From contig CAJTOW010000003.1 in NCBI GenBank assembly GCA_910577655.1, positions 19,859 to 83,858 on the forward strand: a stretch of 64,000 nt of DNA. Reading direction: 5' to 3'. This document shows positions 25,629 through 35,224 of the stretch, in pieces; the first letter of the stretch is position 1, and each line of letters opens with the position of its first letter. Made by a program: the position numbers and the translations under genes. The notes below the pieces were generated by a model. It saw only the letters and a list, made by a program, of their open reading frames with translations. It was not told where the DNA came from and made no database searches. The stretch comes from an uncultured Lachnospiraceae bacterium. GTDB lineage: Bacteria > Bacillota > Clostridia > Lachnospirales > Lachnospiraceae.

Positions 25629-27503
25629 ATGCTATTAGAGAAAATTCAAGGTCCGGAGGATGTGCGGGAACTGGATTTTGACCAGCTGGATCAGCTGGCC
25701 CAGGAGATCCGGCAGTTTCTGATCGAGAAGATCAGTGTGACCGGCGGGCATCTGGCCTCCAATCTGGGGGTGGTGGAGCTGACTGTCGCGCTGTACCTGG
25801 CATTTGACCTTCCGGAGGATAAGGTGATCTGGGATGTGGGGCACCAGTCCTATACCCACAAGATATTAAGCGGCCGCAGGGAGATGTTCACAGAGCTGCG
25901 GCAGTATGGAGGATTAAGCGGCTTTCCCAAAAGAAAGGAAAGCCCTTACGATTCCTTTGACACGGGCCACAGCTCCACCTCCATCTCCGCCGGCCTGGGC
26001 ATGGCCCAGGGACGGGATCTTATGGGGGAGGATTATTCTGTGGTTTCGGTGATCGGGGACGGCGCCCTGACCGGCGGCATGGCCTACGAGGCCCTGAACA
26101 ATGCGGCACGGCTGAAGAAGAATTTTATCATTGTCCTTAATGACAACAATATGTCCATTTCGGAAAATGTGGGCGGCATGTCCCGGTACCTTAACGGGAT
26201 CCGTTCCGGCGAGGGCTATAATGAACTGAAAAAGCAGGTGTCCGGCACTTTGTCCCGGATCCCGGTCATCGGCACCGGGCTGGTGGACAAGATCAGCAGA
26301 ACCAAGAACAGCATCAAGCAGCTGATCATTCCCGGCATGCTCTTTGAGAATATGGGCATTACTTATCTGGGGCCTGTGGACGGACATGATATCCGGGCCC
26401 TGGTCAAGGTATTCCGGGAGGCAAAGAAGCTGGATCACGCGGTCCTGGTCCATGTACTGACCAAGAAAGGCCAGGGCTATTCTCCGGCGGAGAAGCATCC
26501 CTCCCGTTTCCATGGGGTGGAGCCCTTTGATATTGCCACGGGCAGGCCACTGAAAAAGAAGGTCTATCCCTCCTACACAGATGTATTTTCCAGGGAGTTG
26601 TGCCGGATCGCCCAGGAGCATCCGGAGGTTGTGGCGGTTACAGCGGCCATGCCAGACGGAACCGGGCTCAACGCCTTTTCCCAGAAGTTCCCGGAAAGGT
26701 TCTTTGACGTGGGCATCGCGGAACAGCACGCAGTGACCTCGGCAGCGGGAATGGCCGCCGCCGGACTGAGACCGGTGGTGGCGGTGTATTCCTCCTTCCT
26801 GCAAAGGGGGTTTGACCAGATCCTTCATGATGTCTGCATCCAGGAACTGCCGGTGATCTTTGCCGTGGACCGGGCAGGGCTGGTGGGAAGCGACGGGGAG
26901 ACCCATCAGGGCATTTTCGATCTGTCCTATCTGTCGTCCATTCCAGGCATGACGGTTCTGGCACCCAAGAATCTGTGGGAGCTGCGGGCAGAGCTGGAAT
27001 TTGCCGTCAGCTGCTGTCAGGGGCCGGTGGCCATCCGTTATCCACGCGGTCAGGCATATAGGGGGCTTAAGGAATTTGCGGCGCCTGTGGAGTATGGCAA
27101 AGGGGAACTGATCTATGAGGGCCAGACCATCGCCCTTCTGGCTGTAGGCAGCATGGTCAGCACGGCCCAGCATGTGCGGGAAAAGCTTCTGGAGGAAGGG
27201 ATTTCCTGTACCCTGGCCAACGGACGGTTTATCAAGCCGGTGGATAAGGAGCTGGTGGAGAAGCTGGCAGCAGGGCATAAGCTGGTGGTGACCCTGGAGG
27301 AGAATGTGCTCCGCGGCGGCTATGGGCTGGAGGTGACCGCTTATATCCACGCGCACCACCCGGAGACCAGGGTTTTGAATATTGCTCTTCCGGATGCCTA
27401 TGTGGAGCATGGCAATGTCTCCCTGCTCCGGGAAAGCCTGGGCATTGACAGTGATTCGGTGATCGGTAAAATAAAGGAATGGTTAGGGGAGCGGGAAGGA
27501 TGA
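25629..27503 (+). CDS. dxs: 1-deoxy-D-xylulose-5-phosphate synthase
   Basis: A 624-residue thiamine-diphosphate enzyme, first step of the MEP pathway. Motifs in order: VIWDVGHQSYTHKILSGR, FDTGHSSTSISAGLGMA, GDGALTGGMAYEALNNA (metal-TPP site), the transketolase-like FFDVGIAEQHAVTSAAGMAA, and a C-terminal transketolase domain. Start ATG 25629 with ACGAGGAATAA. It overlaps tlyA by 4 bases. Confidence 0.96.
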   Translation: MLLEKIQGPEDVRELDFDQLDQLAQEIRQFLIEKISVTGGHLASNLGVVELTVALYLAFDLPEDKVIWDVGHQSYTHKILSGRREMFTELRQYGGLSGFPKRKESPYDSFDTGHSSTSISAGLGMAQGRDLMGEDYSVVSVIGDGALTGGMAYEALNNAARLKKNFIIVLNDNNMSISENVGGMSRYLNGIRSGEGYNELKKQVSGTLSRIPVIGTGLVDKISRTKNSIKQLIIPGMLFENMGITYLGPVDGHDIRALVKVFREAKKLDHAVLVHVLTKKGQGYSPAEKHPSRFHGVEPFDIATGRPLKKKVYPSYTDVFSRELCRIAQEHPEVVAVTAAMPDGTGLNAFSQKFPERFFDVGIAEQHAVTSAAGMAAAGLRPVVAVYSSFLQRGFDQILHDVCIQELPVIFAVDRAGLVGSDGETHQGIFDLSYLSSIPGMTVLAPKNLWELRAELEFAVSCCQGPVAIRYPRGQAYRGLKEFAAPVEYGKGELIYEGQTIALLAVGSMVSTAQHVREKLLEEGISCTLANGRFIKPVDKELVEKLAAGHKLVVTLEENVLRGGYGLEVTAYIHAHHPETRVLNIALPDAYVEHGNVSLLRESLGIDSDSVIGKIKEWLGEREG

Positions 27504-28312
27504 AAGAACGACTGGATATACTGCTGGTAAACCGGGGGCTCGCTGCCTCCCGTGAGAAGGCCAGGGCGGTGATCATGTCCGGAATCGTGTATGTGGACGG
27601 TCAGAAGGAAGACAAGGCCGGTTCCATGTTCGCGGATTCTGCACAGATTGAGGTGCGGGGCGCCACCTTAAAGTATGTGAGCCGGGGAGGTCTCAAGCTG
27701 GAGAAGGCAGTGGAATGCTTCGGGGTGGAGCCAGCAGGAAAGATCTGCATGGATGTAGGCGCTTCTACAGGAGGCTTTACCGACTGTATGCTGCACAATG
27801 GCGCCGTCCGTGTCTATGCGGTGGATGTGGGCCACGGACAGCTGGACTGGAAGCTGCGCAATGATGAGCGGGTGATCTGTATGGAGAAGACCAATATCCG
27901 CTATGTGACCCCGGAGGATATTCCGGATAAGATTTCCTTTGTCTCTATCGATGTGTCCTTTATCTCCCTGACCAAGGTCCTGGGGCCGGTGAAGCAGCTG
28001 CTGACAGAGGACGCCCAGATCGTGTGCCTGATCAAGCCCCAGTTCGAGGCCGGCCGGGAGAAGGTGGGGAAGAAGGGGGTGGTCCGGGACAAGGCTACCC
28101 ATCTGGAGGTGATCCGGGCAGTCACGGGGTATGCGGCAGGCATCGGTTTCGGGATCCTGAACCTGGACTATTCACCCATCAAGGGACCGGAGGGCAATAT
28201 CGAGTATCTGCTCCATCTCATAAACCAGCCAGGAGAGAAAGCAGGGGAAGAGTGCCTGCCGGACATACAGGGTGTGGTGGAGGCGGCCCATGAGGCACTG
28301 GACCGTAGGTGA
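27500..28312 (+). CDS. tlyA: TlyA-family rRNA 2'-O-methyltransferase / hemolysin-like protein
   Basis: A 270-residue protein with an N-terminal S4 RNA-binding domain (ERLDILLVNRGLAASREKA, AVIMSGIVYVDGQ) and a C-terminal FtsJ-like methyltransferase (CMDVGASTGGFTDCMLHNGA, FVSIDVSFISLTKVL, CLIKPQFEAGREKVGKKGVV). ATG 27500 overlaps the dxs stop (ATGA). It sits in the clostridial dxs-tlyA-nadK-argR-recN order. Confidence 0.93.
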   Translation: MKERLDILLVNRGLAASREKARAVIMSGIVYVDGQKEDKAGSMFADSAQIEVRGATLKYVSRGGLKLEKAVECFGVEPAGKICMDVGASTGGFTDCMLHNGAVRVYAVDVGHGQLDWKLRNDERVICMEKTNIRYVTPEDIPDKISFVSIDVSFISLTKVLGPVKQLLTEDAQIVCLIKPQFEAGREKVGKKGVVRDKATHLEVIRAVTGYAAGIGFGILNLDYSPIKGPEGNIEYLLHLINQPGEKAGEECLPDIQGVVEAAHEALDRR

Positions 28313-28370
28313 AGGAGCTGTTCCAAAAGACGAAATTCTGGTTCCGGCTTGTCCGGGTTAGGAGACAGAC

Positions 28371-29225
28371 ATGAAATATTTTTACCTGATCGGCAATCCG
28401 ACCAAGTGCGGCACAGAGAAGCTGGCGGGCCAGATTACGGCCTACTTAAAGGCCAAGGGGGCTGTCTGCTGGGGGAGTCCACAGAGAAGAGAGCTGGAGA
28501 GCCGCGGTCACGGCTACACGGATCCCGGGGATATCCCGGAGGAGACGGAGTGCGTCATCACTCTGGGGGGCGACGGGACTCTGATCCAGGCGGCCCGGGA
28601 TCTGGTAAGCTGCCGTCTCCCCATGATCGGGATCAATATGGGGACCATGGGATATCTGACCCAGATCGCCCGTGGGGAGGACTATATGTCCATGCTGGAT
28701 GCCCTGCTGGAGGACCACTACCGGCTGGAGCGGCGGATGATGCTGGACGGGATTATCCGGGGCAGCAAAGGGGAGAAGCGGGGCATAGCCCTTAATGAGA
28801 TCGTGCTGACCCGCCAGGATGTGATGCATCCGCTGAAATTGGATGTATATGTCAACGGGGTCTTTCTGAACCAGTATGGGGCAGACGGGATGATCGTGGC
28901 GACTCCCACAGGCTCCACGGCCTACAATCTGTCGGCAGGCGGCCCCATCGTGACTCCGGCTGCCAGACTGATGGCCCTGACACCGATCTGTTCCCATTCC
29001 CTGTATGCCAGGAGCATCATCCTCTCCAATCAGGACGTGGTGACCATCCGTCCCCGGCAGACCGGCGGCCAGAAGCAGATGGCCGTATTCGACGGGGACC
29101 AGACCCTGGGACTTGGAGAGCTGGAGAGCCTGGAGATCTGTGAATCAGAGAGCTTCACCACCCTGATCCAGCTGAAGAACATTTCGTTTCTGGAGAATCT
29201 CAGGTCAAAGATGAATCCAATATAG
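28371..29225 (+). CDS. nadK: NAD kinase
   Basis: A 284-residue kinase that makes NADP. The ITLGGDGTLIQAARDL motif and the GADGMIVATPTGSTAYNLSA segment with AGGPIV are the two family hallmarks. TTAGGAGACAG precedes ATG 28371. It is 58 bases past tlyA. Confidence 0.95.
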   Translation: MKYFYLIGNPTKCGTEKLAGQITAYLKAKGAVCWGSPQRRELESRGHGYTDPGDIPEETECVITLGGDGTLIQAARDLVSCRLPMIGINMGTMGYLTQIARGEDYMSMLDALLEDHYRLERRMMLDGIIRGSKGEKRGIALNEIVLTRQDVMHPLKLDVYVNGVFLNQYGADGMIVATPTGSTAYNLSAGGPIVTPAARLMALTPICSHSLYARSIILSNQDVVTIRPRQTGGQKQMAVFDGDQTLGLGELESLEICESESFTTLIQLKNISFLENLRSKMNPI

Positions 29226-29256
29226 AAACGGTCAGGGGATATATCGCAAGGAGAAT

Positions 29257-29718
29257 ATGAACATGAAACTGGAACGTCACAGCAAGATCGTAGAGCTGAT
29301 CGGAAAATATGAGATTGAGACCCAGGAGGAGCTGGCGGACCGCCTGAAAAAGGCCGGTTTCCGGGTCACCCAGGCTACCGTTTCCCGTGATATCCGGGAA
29401 CTGAAGCTGACCAAGGTCCAGGGGGAGCACGGCAAACAGCGCTATATTGTCATGCAGAACCAGGAAACCTTCAGTGACAAATACATCCGGATCCTGCGGG
29501 ACGGCTATGCTTCCATGGATATGGCCCAGAATATTCTGGTGATCAAGACCGTATCCGGTATGGCCATGGCAGTGGCAGCGGCCCTGGACGCGATCCATTT
29601 TCATGAGATCGTCGGATGTATCGCCGGGGACGATACCATCATGTGTGCGGTGCGGAGTGTGGATGACACGATCCTGGTTATGGATAAGATCCGCAAGCTG
29701 ATGGCGGATAACAGGTAA
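29257..29718 (+). CDS. argR: Arginine repressor ArgR/AhrC
   Basis: A 153-residue regulator. The N-terminal winged helix has FRVTQATVSRDIRELKLTKV; the C-terminal hexamerisation and arginine-binding domain ends with EIVGCIAGDDTIMCAVRSVD. AAGGAGAAT precedes ATG 29257. It normally represses arginine biosynthesis; no ARG box was identified in this window. Confidence 0.94.
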   Translation: MNMKLERHSKIVELIGKYEIETQEELADRLKKAGFRVTQATVSRDIRELKLTKVQGEHGKQRYIVMQNQETFSDKYIRILRDGYASMDMAQNILVIKTVSGMAMAVAAALDAIHFHEIVGCIAGDDTIMCAVRSVDDTILVMDKIRKLMADNR

Positions 29719-29815
29719 CGACGGACAAATGTCCAGGCTGCTTTCCCCTGACGACAGTGTAAGTATCAGCTGCCGGGTATGCGGAGAGGGGCCGGAAAAG
29801 ACAAGGGGGAGCTTT

Positions 29816-31492
29816 ATGCTGTTGGAATTACATGTAAAGAATCTGGCGCTGATTGAGCAGGCCGATGTGGAGCTGGGCGACGGACTCAATATTCTGACCG
29901 GTGAAACCGGAGCCGGTAAGTCCATTATTATCGGTTCCGTGAACCTGGCCCTGGGCCAGAAGGCCCCCAGGGATATTATCCGCAGTGGAGCGGAGTATGC
30001 CTGGGTGGAGCTGGTATTTGCGGTAGATGAAGAAAAACGGGAAAAGCTGCAGAGCCTGGATGTGACTCCTGATGAGGACGGGATCCTGGTGATCACCAGG
30101 AAGATCATGGCCACCCGCAGCGTCAGCAGGATCAATGATGAGACGGTGACCGTTGCAAAGCTGCGGCAGGTAACCGGCCTTCTCATCGATATCCATGGTC
30201 AGCATGAGCATCAGTCTCTGCTCCATGCATCCAAGCATCTGGAGATTCTGGATACCTACGCCAAATCCCGGACAGAACCGGTGAAGCAGAAGGTGGAAAA
30301 GCTTTACCGTGAATACAAGTCTCTGCAGGAGTCGCTGGAGGAAGCCGGGACAGACCAGGAGGCCAGACGCCGGGAGGTGGATTTTCTCCAGTTTGAGGTG
30401 GCAGAGATTGAGGATGCCCGGATCCAGCCGGGAGAGGAGGAGGCTCTCGCAGAGGAATACCGCAAATTTTCCAACGGACAGAAGATCCTGGAGAGCCTGT
30501 CTTTGGCCTATCAGGCCGTGGAGACCGACAGCATCGGCAGGGCTCTTCAGAAGATAGGGGAGGTGGCGGGCTTTGATCCGGAGATCGGCAGAATCCAGGA
30601 TCAGCTCTATGATGCCGAGTCCATTCTGGATGACGTGCACCATGCTATCAATGCCTATCTGGACAATGTGACCTTTGACGAGGAACGCCTGCGCCAGACA
30701 GAGGAACGTCTTGACCTGATCCACACAATCCAGTCCAAATATGGTGGTACGGCGGAAAAGATCCAGGAGGCTCTGGAAGAAAAGCGCGCCAGACTGGAGC
30801 AGCTGGAGCATTTCGACGAATACCGGAAACAGCTGGAGGAGGATTATAAGAGGGTGACAGGAGAGCTGGATGAATGCTGTGCCAGGCTTTCCCGTATCCG
30901 CAAGGCAGCTGCCAGTACCCTGACCCGGAAGATCCGGGAGGGGCTTCTTGACCTGAATTTCCTGGATGTGGAATTTTCCATGGAGTTTGACCGGCTGGAG
31001 CATTATACGGCCATCGGTTATGACGGGGCGGAATTCCGCATTTCCACCAATCCGGGGGAGCCGGTACGTCCCCTGGGGATGGTGGCCTCCGGCGGTGAGC
31101 TGTCCCGGATCATGCTGGCTATCAAGACGGTGCTGGCGGACAGTGACGATATCCCGTCCCTGATCTTCGACGAGATCGATACAGGGATCAGCGGCCGCAC
31201 GGCCCAGAAGGTATCAGAGAAGCTGGCTATTATCGCCAAGAACCACCAGGTCATCTGCATCACCCATCTGCCCCAGATCGCCGCCATGGCAGACTGCCAT
31301 TATGAGATTGCCAAGTCTGTGGAGAAGGGCAAGACCGTGACCAGGATCCATGCCCTGGATGAGGAGCAGATGGTTGAGGAGCTGGCAAGACTTCTCGGAG
31401 GCGCCCGGATCACCGACGCGGTGCGGGAGAATGCCAGGGAGATGAAGAACTTTGTAATCTCCGGGCGTCACGACAAAACCAAGAGTAAATAG
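29816..31492 (+). CDS. recN: DNA repair protein RecN
   Basis: A 558-residue SMC-like ATPase for double-strand-break repair. Walker A is in GETGAGKSIIIGSVNLALG, a coiled-coil region spans about 160-360, the signature is ASGGELSRIMLA, and Walker B is SLIFDEIDTGISG. ATG 29816 after AAGGGGGAG; upstream in-frame codons lack a site. It is the last housekeeping gene before the CRISPR island; spoIVB would usually come next. Confidence 0.95.
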   Translation: MLLELHVKNLALIEQADVELGDGLNILTGETGAGKSIIIGSVNLALGQKAPRDIIRSGAEYAWVELVFAVDEEKREKLQSLDVTPDEDGILVITRKIMATRSVSRINDETVTVAKLRQVTGLLIDIHGQHEHQSLLHASKHLEILDTYAKSRTEPVKQKVEKLYREYKSLQESLEEAGTDQEARRREVDFLQFEVAEIEDARIQPGEEEALAEEYRKFSNGQKILESLSLAYQAVETDSIGRALQKIGEVAGFDPEIGRIQDQLYDAESILDDVHHAINAYLDNVTFDEERLRQTEERLDLIHTIQSKYGGTAEKIQEALEEKRARLEQLEHFDEYRKQLEEDYKRVTGELDECCARLSRIRKAAASTLTRKIREGLLDLNFLDVEFSMEFDRLEHYTAIGYDGAEFRISTNPGEPVRPLGMVASGGELSRIMLAIKTVLADSDDIPSLIFDEIDTGISGRTAQKVSEKLAIIAKNHQVICITHLPQIAAMADCHYEIAKSVEKGKTVTRIHALDEEQMVEELARLLGGARITDAVRENAREMKNFVISGRHDKTKSK

Positions 31493-31541
31493 GTTGTGAG
31501 CAAGCTCAATTTCTGATAAAATAAAAGAAAATGGGCGTTGA

Positions 31542-31643
31542 ATGATGGAAGACGAAAAATACAAATATCTGCAAAATAACAGAATATTTTCCCTTTACCA
31601 TATATCTTGTTCCGAAGAATTCAGATACAATAGAGATATCTAA
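31542..31643 (+). CDS. Possible 33-residue small ORF in the cas leader region
   Basis: It reads MMEDEKYKYLQNN then RIFSLYHISCSEEFRYNRDI, and stops at 31643. No ribosome site is visible. The 275 bases between recN and cas6 otherwise hold a -10-like TACAAT (31626-31631) and the broken frame at 31665. This may be chance. Confidence 0.2.
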   Translation: MMEDEKYKYLQNNRIFSLYHISCSEEFRYNRDI

Positions 31644-31664
31644 TAAAGAGAGGGAGATGTTCTG

Positions 31665-31771
31665 GTGAAAGCTTATTTATAGAGGTTATCTGGTGCGGTG
31701 TTATTTCGACAGCAGAGTTGTCTGACTATGCGAAAGAATATTTAGAACCAATTGAAAGAGGGCTGGGATGA
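31665..31771 (+). pseudogene. Frameshifted small reading frame coupled to cas6
   Basis: GTG 31665 has a good ribosome site (GAGAGGGAG at 31648-31656) but gives only five residues, MKAYL, and a TAG at 31680. One base back the frame continues as coding-looking sequence: IEVIWCGVISTAELSDYAK, then EYLEPIERGLG. It ends at TGA 31769-31771, overlapping the cas6 start as ATGA. A single-base loss, a sequencing error, or a recoding site could explain it. Intact, it would encode about 36 residues. I do not recognise the product. Confidence 0.4.
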
Positions 31772-32448
31772 TAAAGAACATACGGGTTATGGCTGCTATC
31801 TATAAGAATATCTGCTTGTCTGTATCAGAGGCAAAGCGGATCCGCGGATTTTTTGCTGATCTGGACTATGCGGATAGTTATCTCCATAATCACAAGGAAA
31901 GTGGAGAACAAATCTATCGATATCCGCTGGTGCAGTATAAGGTGGTGGGAGGCCATCCGATGATCCTTGCAATGGAAGACGGGATCCGGAGTATCCATCC
32001 CCACTTGATGGAGCAGACACAGATGACTTTGGGGGACAAGATATATACAGACATGGCCCTGGATATCCGGCTGTCAGAGCGTCCTATAGGGGATAGCCGG
32101 GAAGTCAGGAAATATCATTTTCTGACGCCATGGCTGGCCCTGAACCAGGGAAATTATGAAAGATATAAAAAGGCAGATCAGGAAGCACAAGCTGTGCTTT
32201 TATCAAATATATTGACGGGCAACATCTTGTCTATGTGTAAGAGGTTTGGAGTAACCATAGAGAACCAGCTGACAGTCACACACCAGCTGGAAAATGTCTC
32301 TGTGTGGTACAAAGGAAAGAAGATGGAGGGATTTCGAGGAACATTCCAGGTGAACTGCTGCATTCCGGATCTGTGCGGGATTGGGAAAGGAACCGCAAGA
32401 GGATTCGGGACAGTTAGAATACAGCATGATAAAAGGGGTGATGAATAA
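31768..32448 (+). CDS. cas6: CRISPR pre-crRNA endoribonuclease Cas6
   Basis: A 226-residue RAMP protein that would cut the repeat RNA to leave a short 5' handle. The C-terminal glycine-rich loop is clear (CGIGKGTARGFGTVRI). The N-terminal half has YLHNH (H40, H42, candidate catalytic residues) and RYPLVQYKVV, followed by GHPMILAMEDGI, which resemble the Cas6b-type N-terminal domain. It starts in an ATGA overlap with the small broken frame and overlaps cas10 by 8 bases. Confidence 0.85.
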   Translation: MIKNIRVMAAIYKNICLSVSEAKRIRGFFADLDYADSYLHNHKESGEQIYRYPLVQYKVVGGHPMILAMEDGIRSIHPHLMEQTQMTLGDKIYTDMALDIRLSERPIGDSREVRKYHFLTPWLALNQGNYERYKKADQEAQAVLLSNILTGNILSMCKRFGVTIENQLTVTHQLENVSVWYKGKKMEGFRGTFQVNCCIPDLCGIGKGTARGFGTVRIQHDKRGDE

Positions 32449-34714
32449 GGTGGAGTACAGAGAAGTTGCGTTGGCAGCATGGCTTATCAATATCGGACGG
32501 TTCTGGGATGACGGAGCAGAGAGTCTGGTGGAGGGCTGCCGTGGAGTATTGGAGAGGTATCTGGATGTGGAGAAACTTCTGGGCATTCTCAGGAAAAAAC
32601 CGGAGTGTGCAAAACAGAGGAGACTGGTGGACGATGCCTTTAGTCTGTCTCTGTGTGAATCTGAAGCTAAGGAGAAACTGGCCAAGGGAAGAAATCTTAC
32701 CAGTGTATTCTCAAGAGTTACAGTGAAGGACAAGAGTGAGAAGAAAAAGATGTATTATTCCATCAGGAAGGAGTCGCCGGAAGCGATATTTCCCCAGGAA
32801 AAGGGCAGTGATGAGCAGAGAAAAAAGCTGTCCATGGAGTTCATGAAAGAGTTAAAATCTCTGAAAGATTATGCCCCCGGATCGTGGGAAGACTTTATCG
32901 TCGTCTTTGATGGCCTGCTGAGAAAATACACATGGTGCATCACAGCTTCTGATTATGAGGGAGAAGACATCTCCTTGTATAACCAGTCCAGGATAGCAGG
33001 TGCCATCGCAGAATGTATGGCCAGAAGCCATGATGCGGAAAGAAAATACTTTAAGCTGGTGGTAGGAGATTTCTCGGGGATTCAGAATTATGTATTTTCT
33101 GTGGCAAATGTCAATAAGAAGGGGGTAGCAAAGCGGCTCCGTGCCAGATCCTTCTATGTGGATGTAGCGGTGTCAGCTATTGCCCAGGATATTATCTACC
33201 GGTTTGGCCTGACCCAGAACCATATTCTGATGCTGACAGGAGGGAAATTCTATCTGCTGCTTCCCAACACAGAAGATTCAGACAAGCTTCTGGAGACCAT
33301 TGAAAATGAAATGGAGGAAAGCTTCTTGTCTCTGTTTAAGGGGCAGATCGCTATCCATCTGGCCTGGATCACCATGGGAGCAGACGGTTTGGAGTATTAC
33401 AGCCAGTCTGTGACGGAGATTATGAGAGTTCTGGGTGAGAAGAAGGCCATGGCATTTCACCATAGCCTGACTGACGGCGATGGCTGGATAGAAGATAAGT
33501 TTAGCCTATATAAGGATCTGGCAGGAAAATATGTCTGTGGATCCTGCCAGAGAGAACTTACGGATAGGGATCAGGAGTATTGTCCAAACTGTGCCATGCA
33601 GACAGAGATAGGAGGCAGGCTTCCCAGAACGAGATACATATCGTATTACCGTGGGGAGAGGGAGGGAGCATATCACATCTATGGAAACTACTGGATCGGG
33701 CTGTGGCCGGAATTCAGGAAGGATGAAGCGTTTTTGATAGAACAGATTAATGGATCAAGCCTTCCAGAGCAGGCCAAGGGAGCTCCTGTAAAGATCCGGT
33801 ATATGGCAAATCATATTCCGGTGGATGCTGTAGACGGGGATGTGATGACATTCAATGATATGGCAGAGGTATCCAGGGGAACGAAACGTCTGGCAGTCCT
33901 GAAGGCGGATGTAGACACTCTGGGGTATATCTTCGCAGACGGACTCCGGACAGGAAAAAGGCATTTTGGAACTATTTCCAGGGTTAATACCATGTCCAGA
34001 TTCCTTGAGATATTCTTTTCAGGGTATGTGAACCAGCTTATAAGTCAGAGAGAAGAATATAGGAATGTGTACAGCGTGTTCTCAGGCGGAGACGATCTTT
34101 TCCTTATAGGGCCGTGGGATGTGATACCGAAGCTGGCGGTGGAGATCCATAAAGACTTCAGGAACTTTGCGGCACAGAATCCAGCACTTACTATCTCCGC
34201 AGCAGTAAGTGTATTCCAGCCCAGGGAACACATCGCCAATATGGCGGAACTGAGCGAGCAGAGCTTAAAAGAGGTAAAGAACAAGACGATCAAGGAGCTG
34301 TACCCAGAGAAGCCGGGGAGGGATGGCGTCAGCTTCTTGGGGCAGCTATTCGGCTGGGAGGATTTGAGGAAGCAGCTGGATATAGGGGAAATGCTGGCAG
34401 GGCTTCTGGAAGATAAGCAGGTAAGTATAGGTATCATCAGGCGGATAGGCACCTATAGCAGGATGTATCGGGAATTCCTGATTAGCCACGATGTTATGTC
34501 CCTTATGTTTGAACCCTTATTTCACTATGACAGGAAGAGAAATTATGAAGAGCTGGGAAAGAGAACCAATCCCAGAATGCAATGGTTTCTGGATGACTAT
34601 GTAGATGATCTGTCGAAGAACGCAGCGGATCTGAGGGTTGTGAAGAAAAATCTGTTTTTTGCGGAAGCAGCGATTGCCTATGCATTGAATATCACGAAGG
34701 AGGAGCGGGTGTAA
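32441..34714 (+). CDS. csm1: Type III-A Cas10/Csm1 with lost HD motif and intact GGDD
   Basis: A 757-residue large subunit. At the N-terminus, where Csm1 normally reads LLHDIGK, this protein has WLINIGRFW: the HD pair is replaced by I16-N17, so single-stranded DNase activity is probably lost. A zinc finger follows at about 366-384 (CGSCQRELTDRDQEYCPNC). The palm domain has VFSGGDDLFLIG with G549-G550-D551-D552, the cyclic-oligoadenylate synthase site. The preceding palm has KLVVGDFSGIQNYVF. ATG 32441 follows AAAGGGGTG. Next to csm2-4 and with csm6 downstream, it is expected to make cyclic oligoadenylate on target recognition. Confidence 0.93.
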   Translation: MNKVEYREVALAAWLINIGRFWDDGAESLVEGCRGVLERYLDVEKLLGILRKKPECAKQRRLVDDAFSLSLCESEAKEKLAKGRNLTSVFSRVTVKDKSEKKKMYYSIRKESPEAIFPQEKGSDEQRKKLSMEFMKELKSLKDYAPGSWEDFIVVFDGLLRKYTWCITASDYEGEDISLYNQSRIAGAIAECMARSHDAERKYFKLVVGDFSGIQNYVFSVANVNKKGVAKRLRARSFYVDVAVSAIAQDIIYRFGLTQNHILMLTGGKFYLLLPNTEDSDKLLETIENEMEESFLSLFKGQIAIHLAWITMGADGLEYYSQSVTEIMRVLGEKKAMAFHHSLTDGDGWIEDKFSLYKDLAGKYVCGSCQRELTDRDQEYCPNCAMQTEIGGRLPRTRYISYYRGEREGAYHIYGNYWIGLWPEFRKDEAFLIEQINGSSLPEQAKGAPVKIRYMANHIPVDAVDGDVMTFNDMAEVSRGTKRLAVLKADVDTLGYIFADGLRTGKRHFGTISRVNTMSRFLEIFFSGYVNQLISQREEYRNVYSVFSGGDDLFLIGPWDVIPKLAVEIHKDFRNFAAQNPALTISAAVSVFQPREHIANMAELSEQSLKEVKNKTIKELYPEKPGRDGVSFLGQLFGWEDLRKQLDIGEMLAGLLEDKQVSIGIIRRIGTYSRMYREFLISHDVMSLMFEPLFHYDRKRNYEELGKRTNPRMQWFLDDYVDDLSKNAADLRVVKKNLFFAEAAIAYALNITKEERV

Positions 34715-35211
34715 TGGCATACGACAATAGGAATTTTGGAAACAAGATGGGAGGAAGGAATGGTTTTAACAGCAACTACCAGAAAGGCCAGCTTCCCAAA
34801 GGATATCTGTCAGGGGGATATTTTGAGACGGTTGAGAATGAGAACGCATTAAAGCCAGAGTATATTGTGGAATACTCGAAAGCTATCGCTGAAAAGCTGT
34901 CTGATAAGAATGAATGGGAAAAGCCCAATACCCCACAGAATAAGCGGAGCCAGATCCGCAAATTTTATGAATATGTATTGCGGATACAGAGCCTTCTGCA
35001 TCGGAAAAATAATAATTTTGATGCAGTAGAAGCGGAACTGAAACGTCTGATCCCATATGTGAATTATGCCGTAAGCCGCGGGACTGTATCGGAGCTGTTC
35101 CGGAATTTCATAAATGACAATATGATGGCAATCCATAATGTGGAGGACTTGAATGCTTTTGTGAAACACTTTGAATCTATCATTGCATATTTACCCAAAG
35201 AAAAGAATTAG
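34714..35211 (+). CDS. csm2: Csm2 small subunit
   Basis: A 165-residue protein. A Gly/Asn-rich N-terminus leads to the conserved helical domain (NKRSQIRKFYEYVLRIQSL, LKRLIPYVNYAVSRG, FVKHFESIIAYLP), the usual Csm2 pattern. It forms the inner filament of the Csm complex. TAATG overlaps the cas10 stop. Confidence 0.92.
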   Translation: MAYDNRNFGNKMGGRNGFNSNYQKGQLPKGYLSGGYFETVENENALKPEYIVEYSKAIAEKLSDKNEWEKPNTPQNKRSQIRKFYEYVLRIQSLLHRKNNNFDAVEAELKRLIPYVNYAVSRGTVSELFRNFINDNMMAIHNVEDLNAFVKHFESIIAYLPKEKN

Positions 35212-35224
35212 GAGGATGACGGTT

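Noticed and set aside
25914..27410. Long minus-strand open frame opposite dxs (and similar ones opposite metY, xseA and the Na/Pi transporter)
   Set aside because: They are antisense to clear genes, lack ribosome sites, and have no recognisable motifs. GC-rich coding strands often leave such frames.
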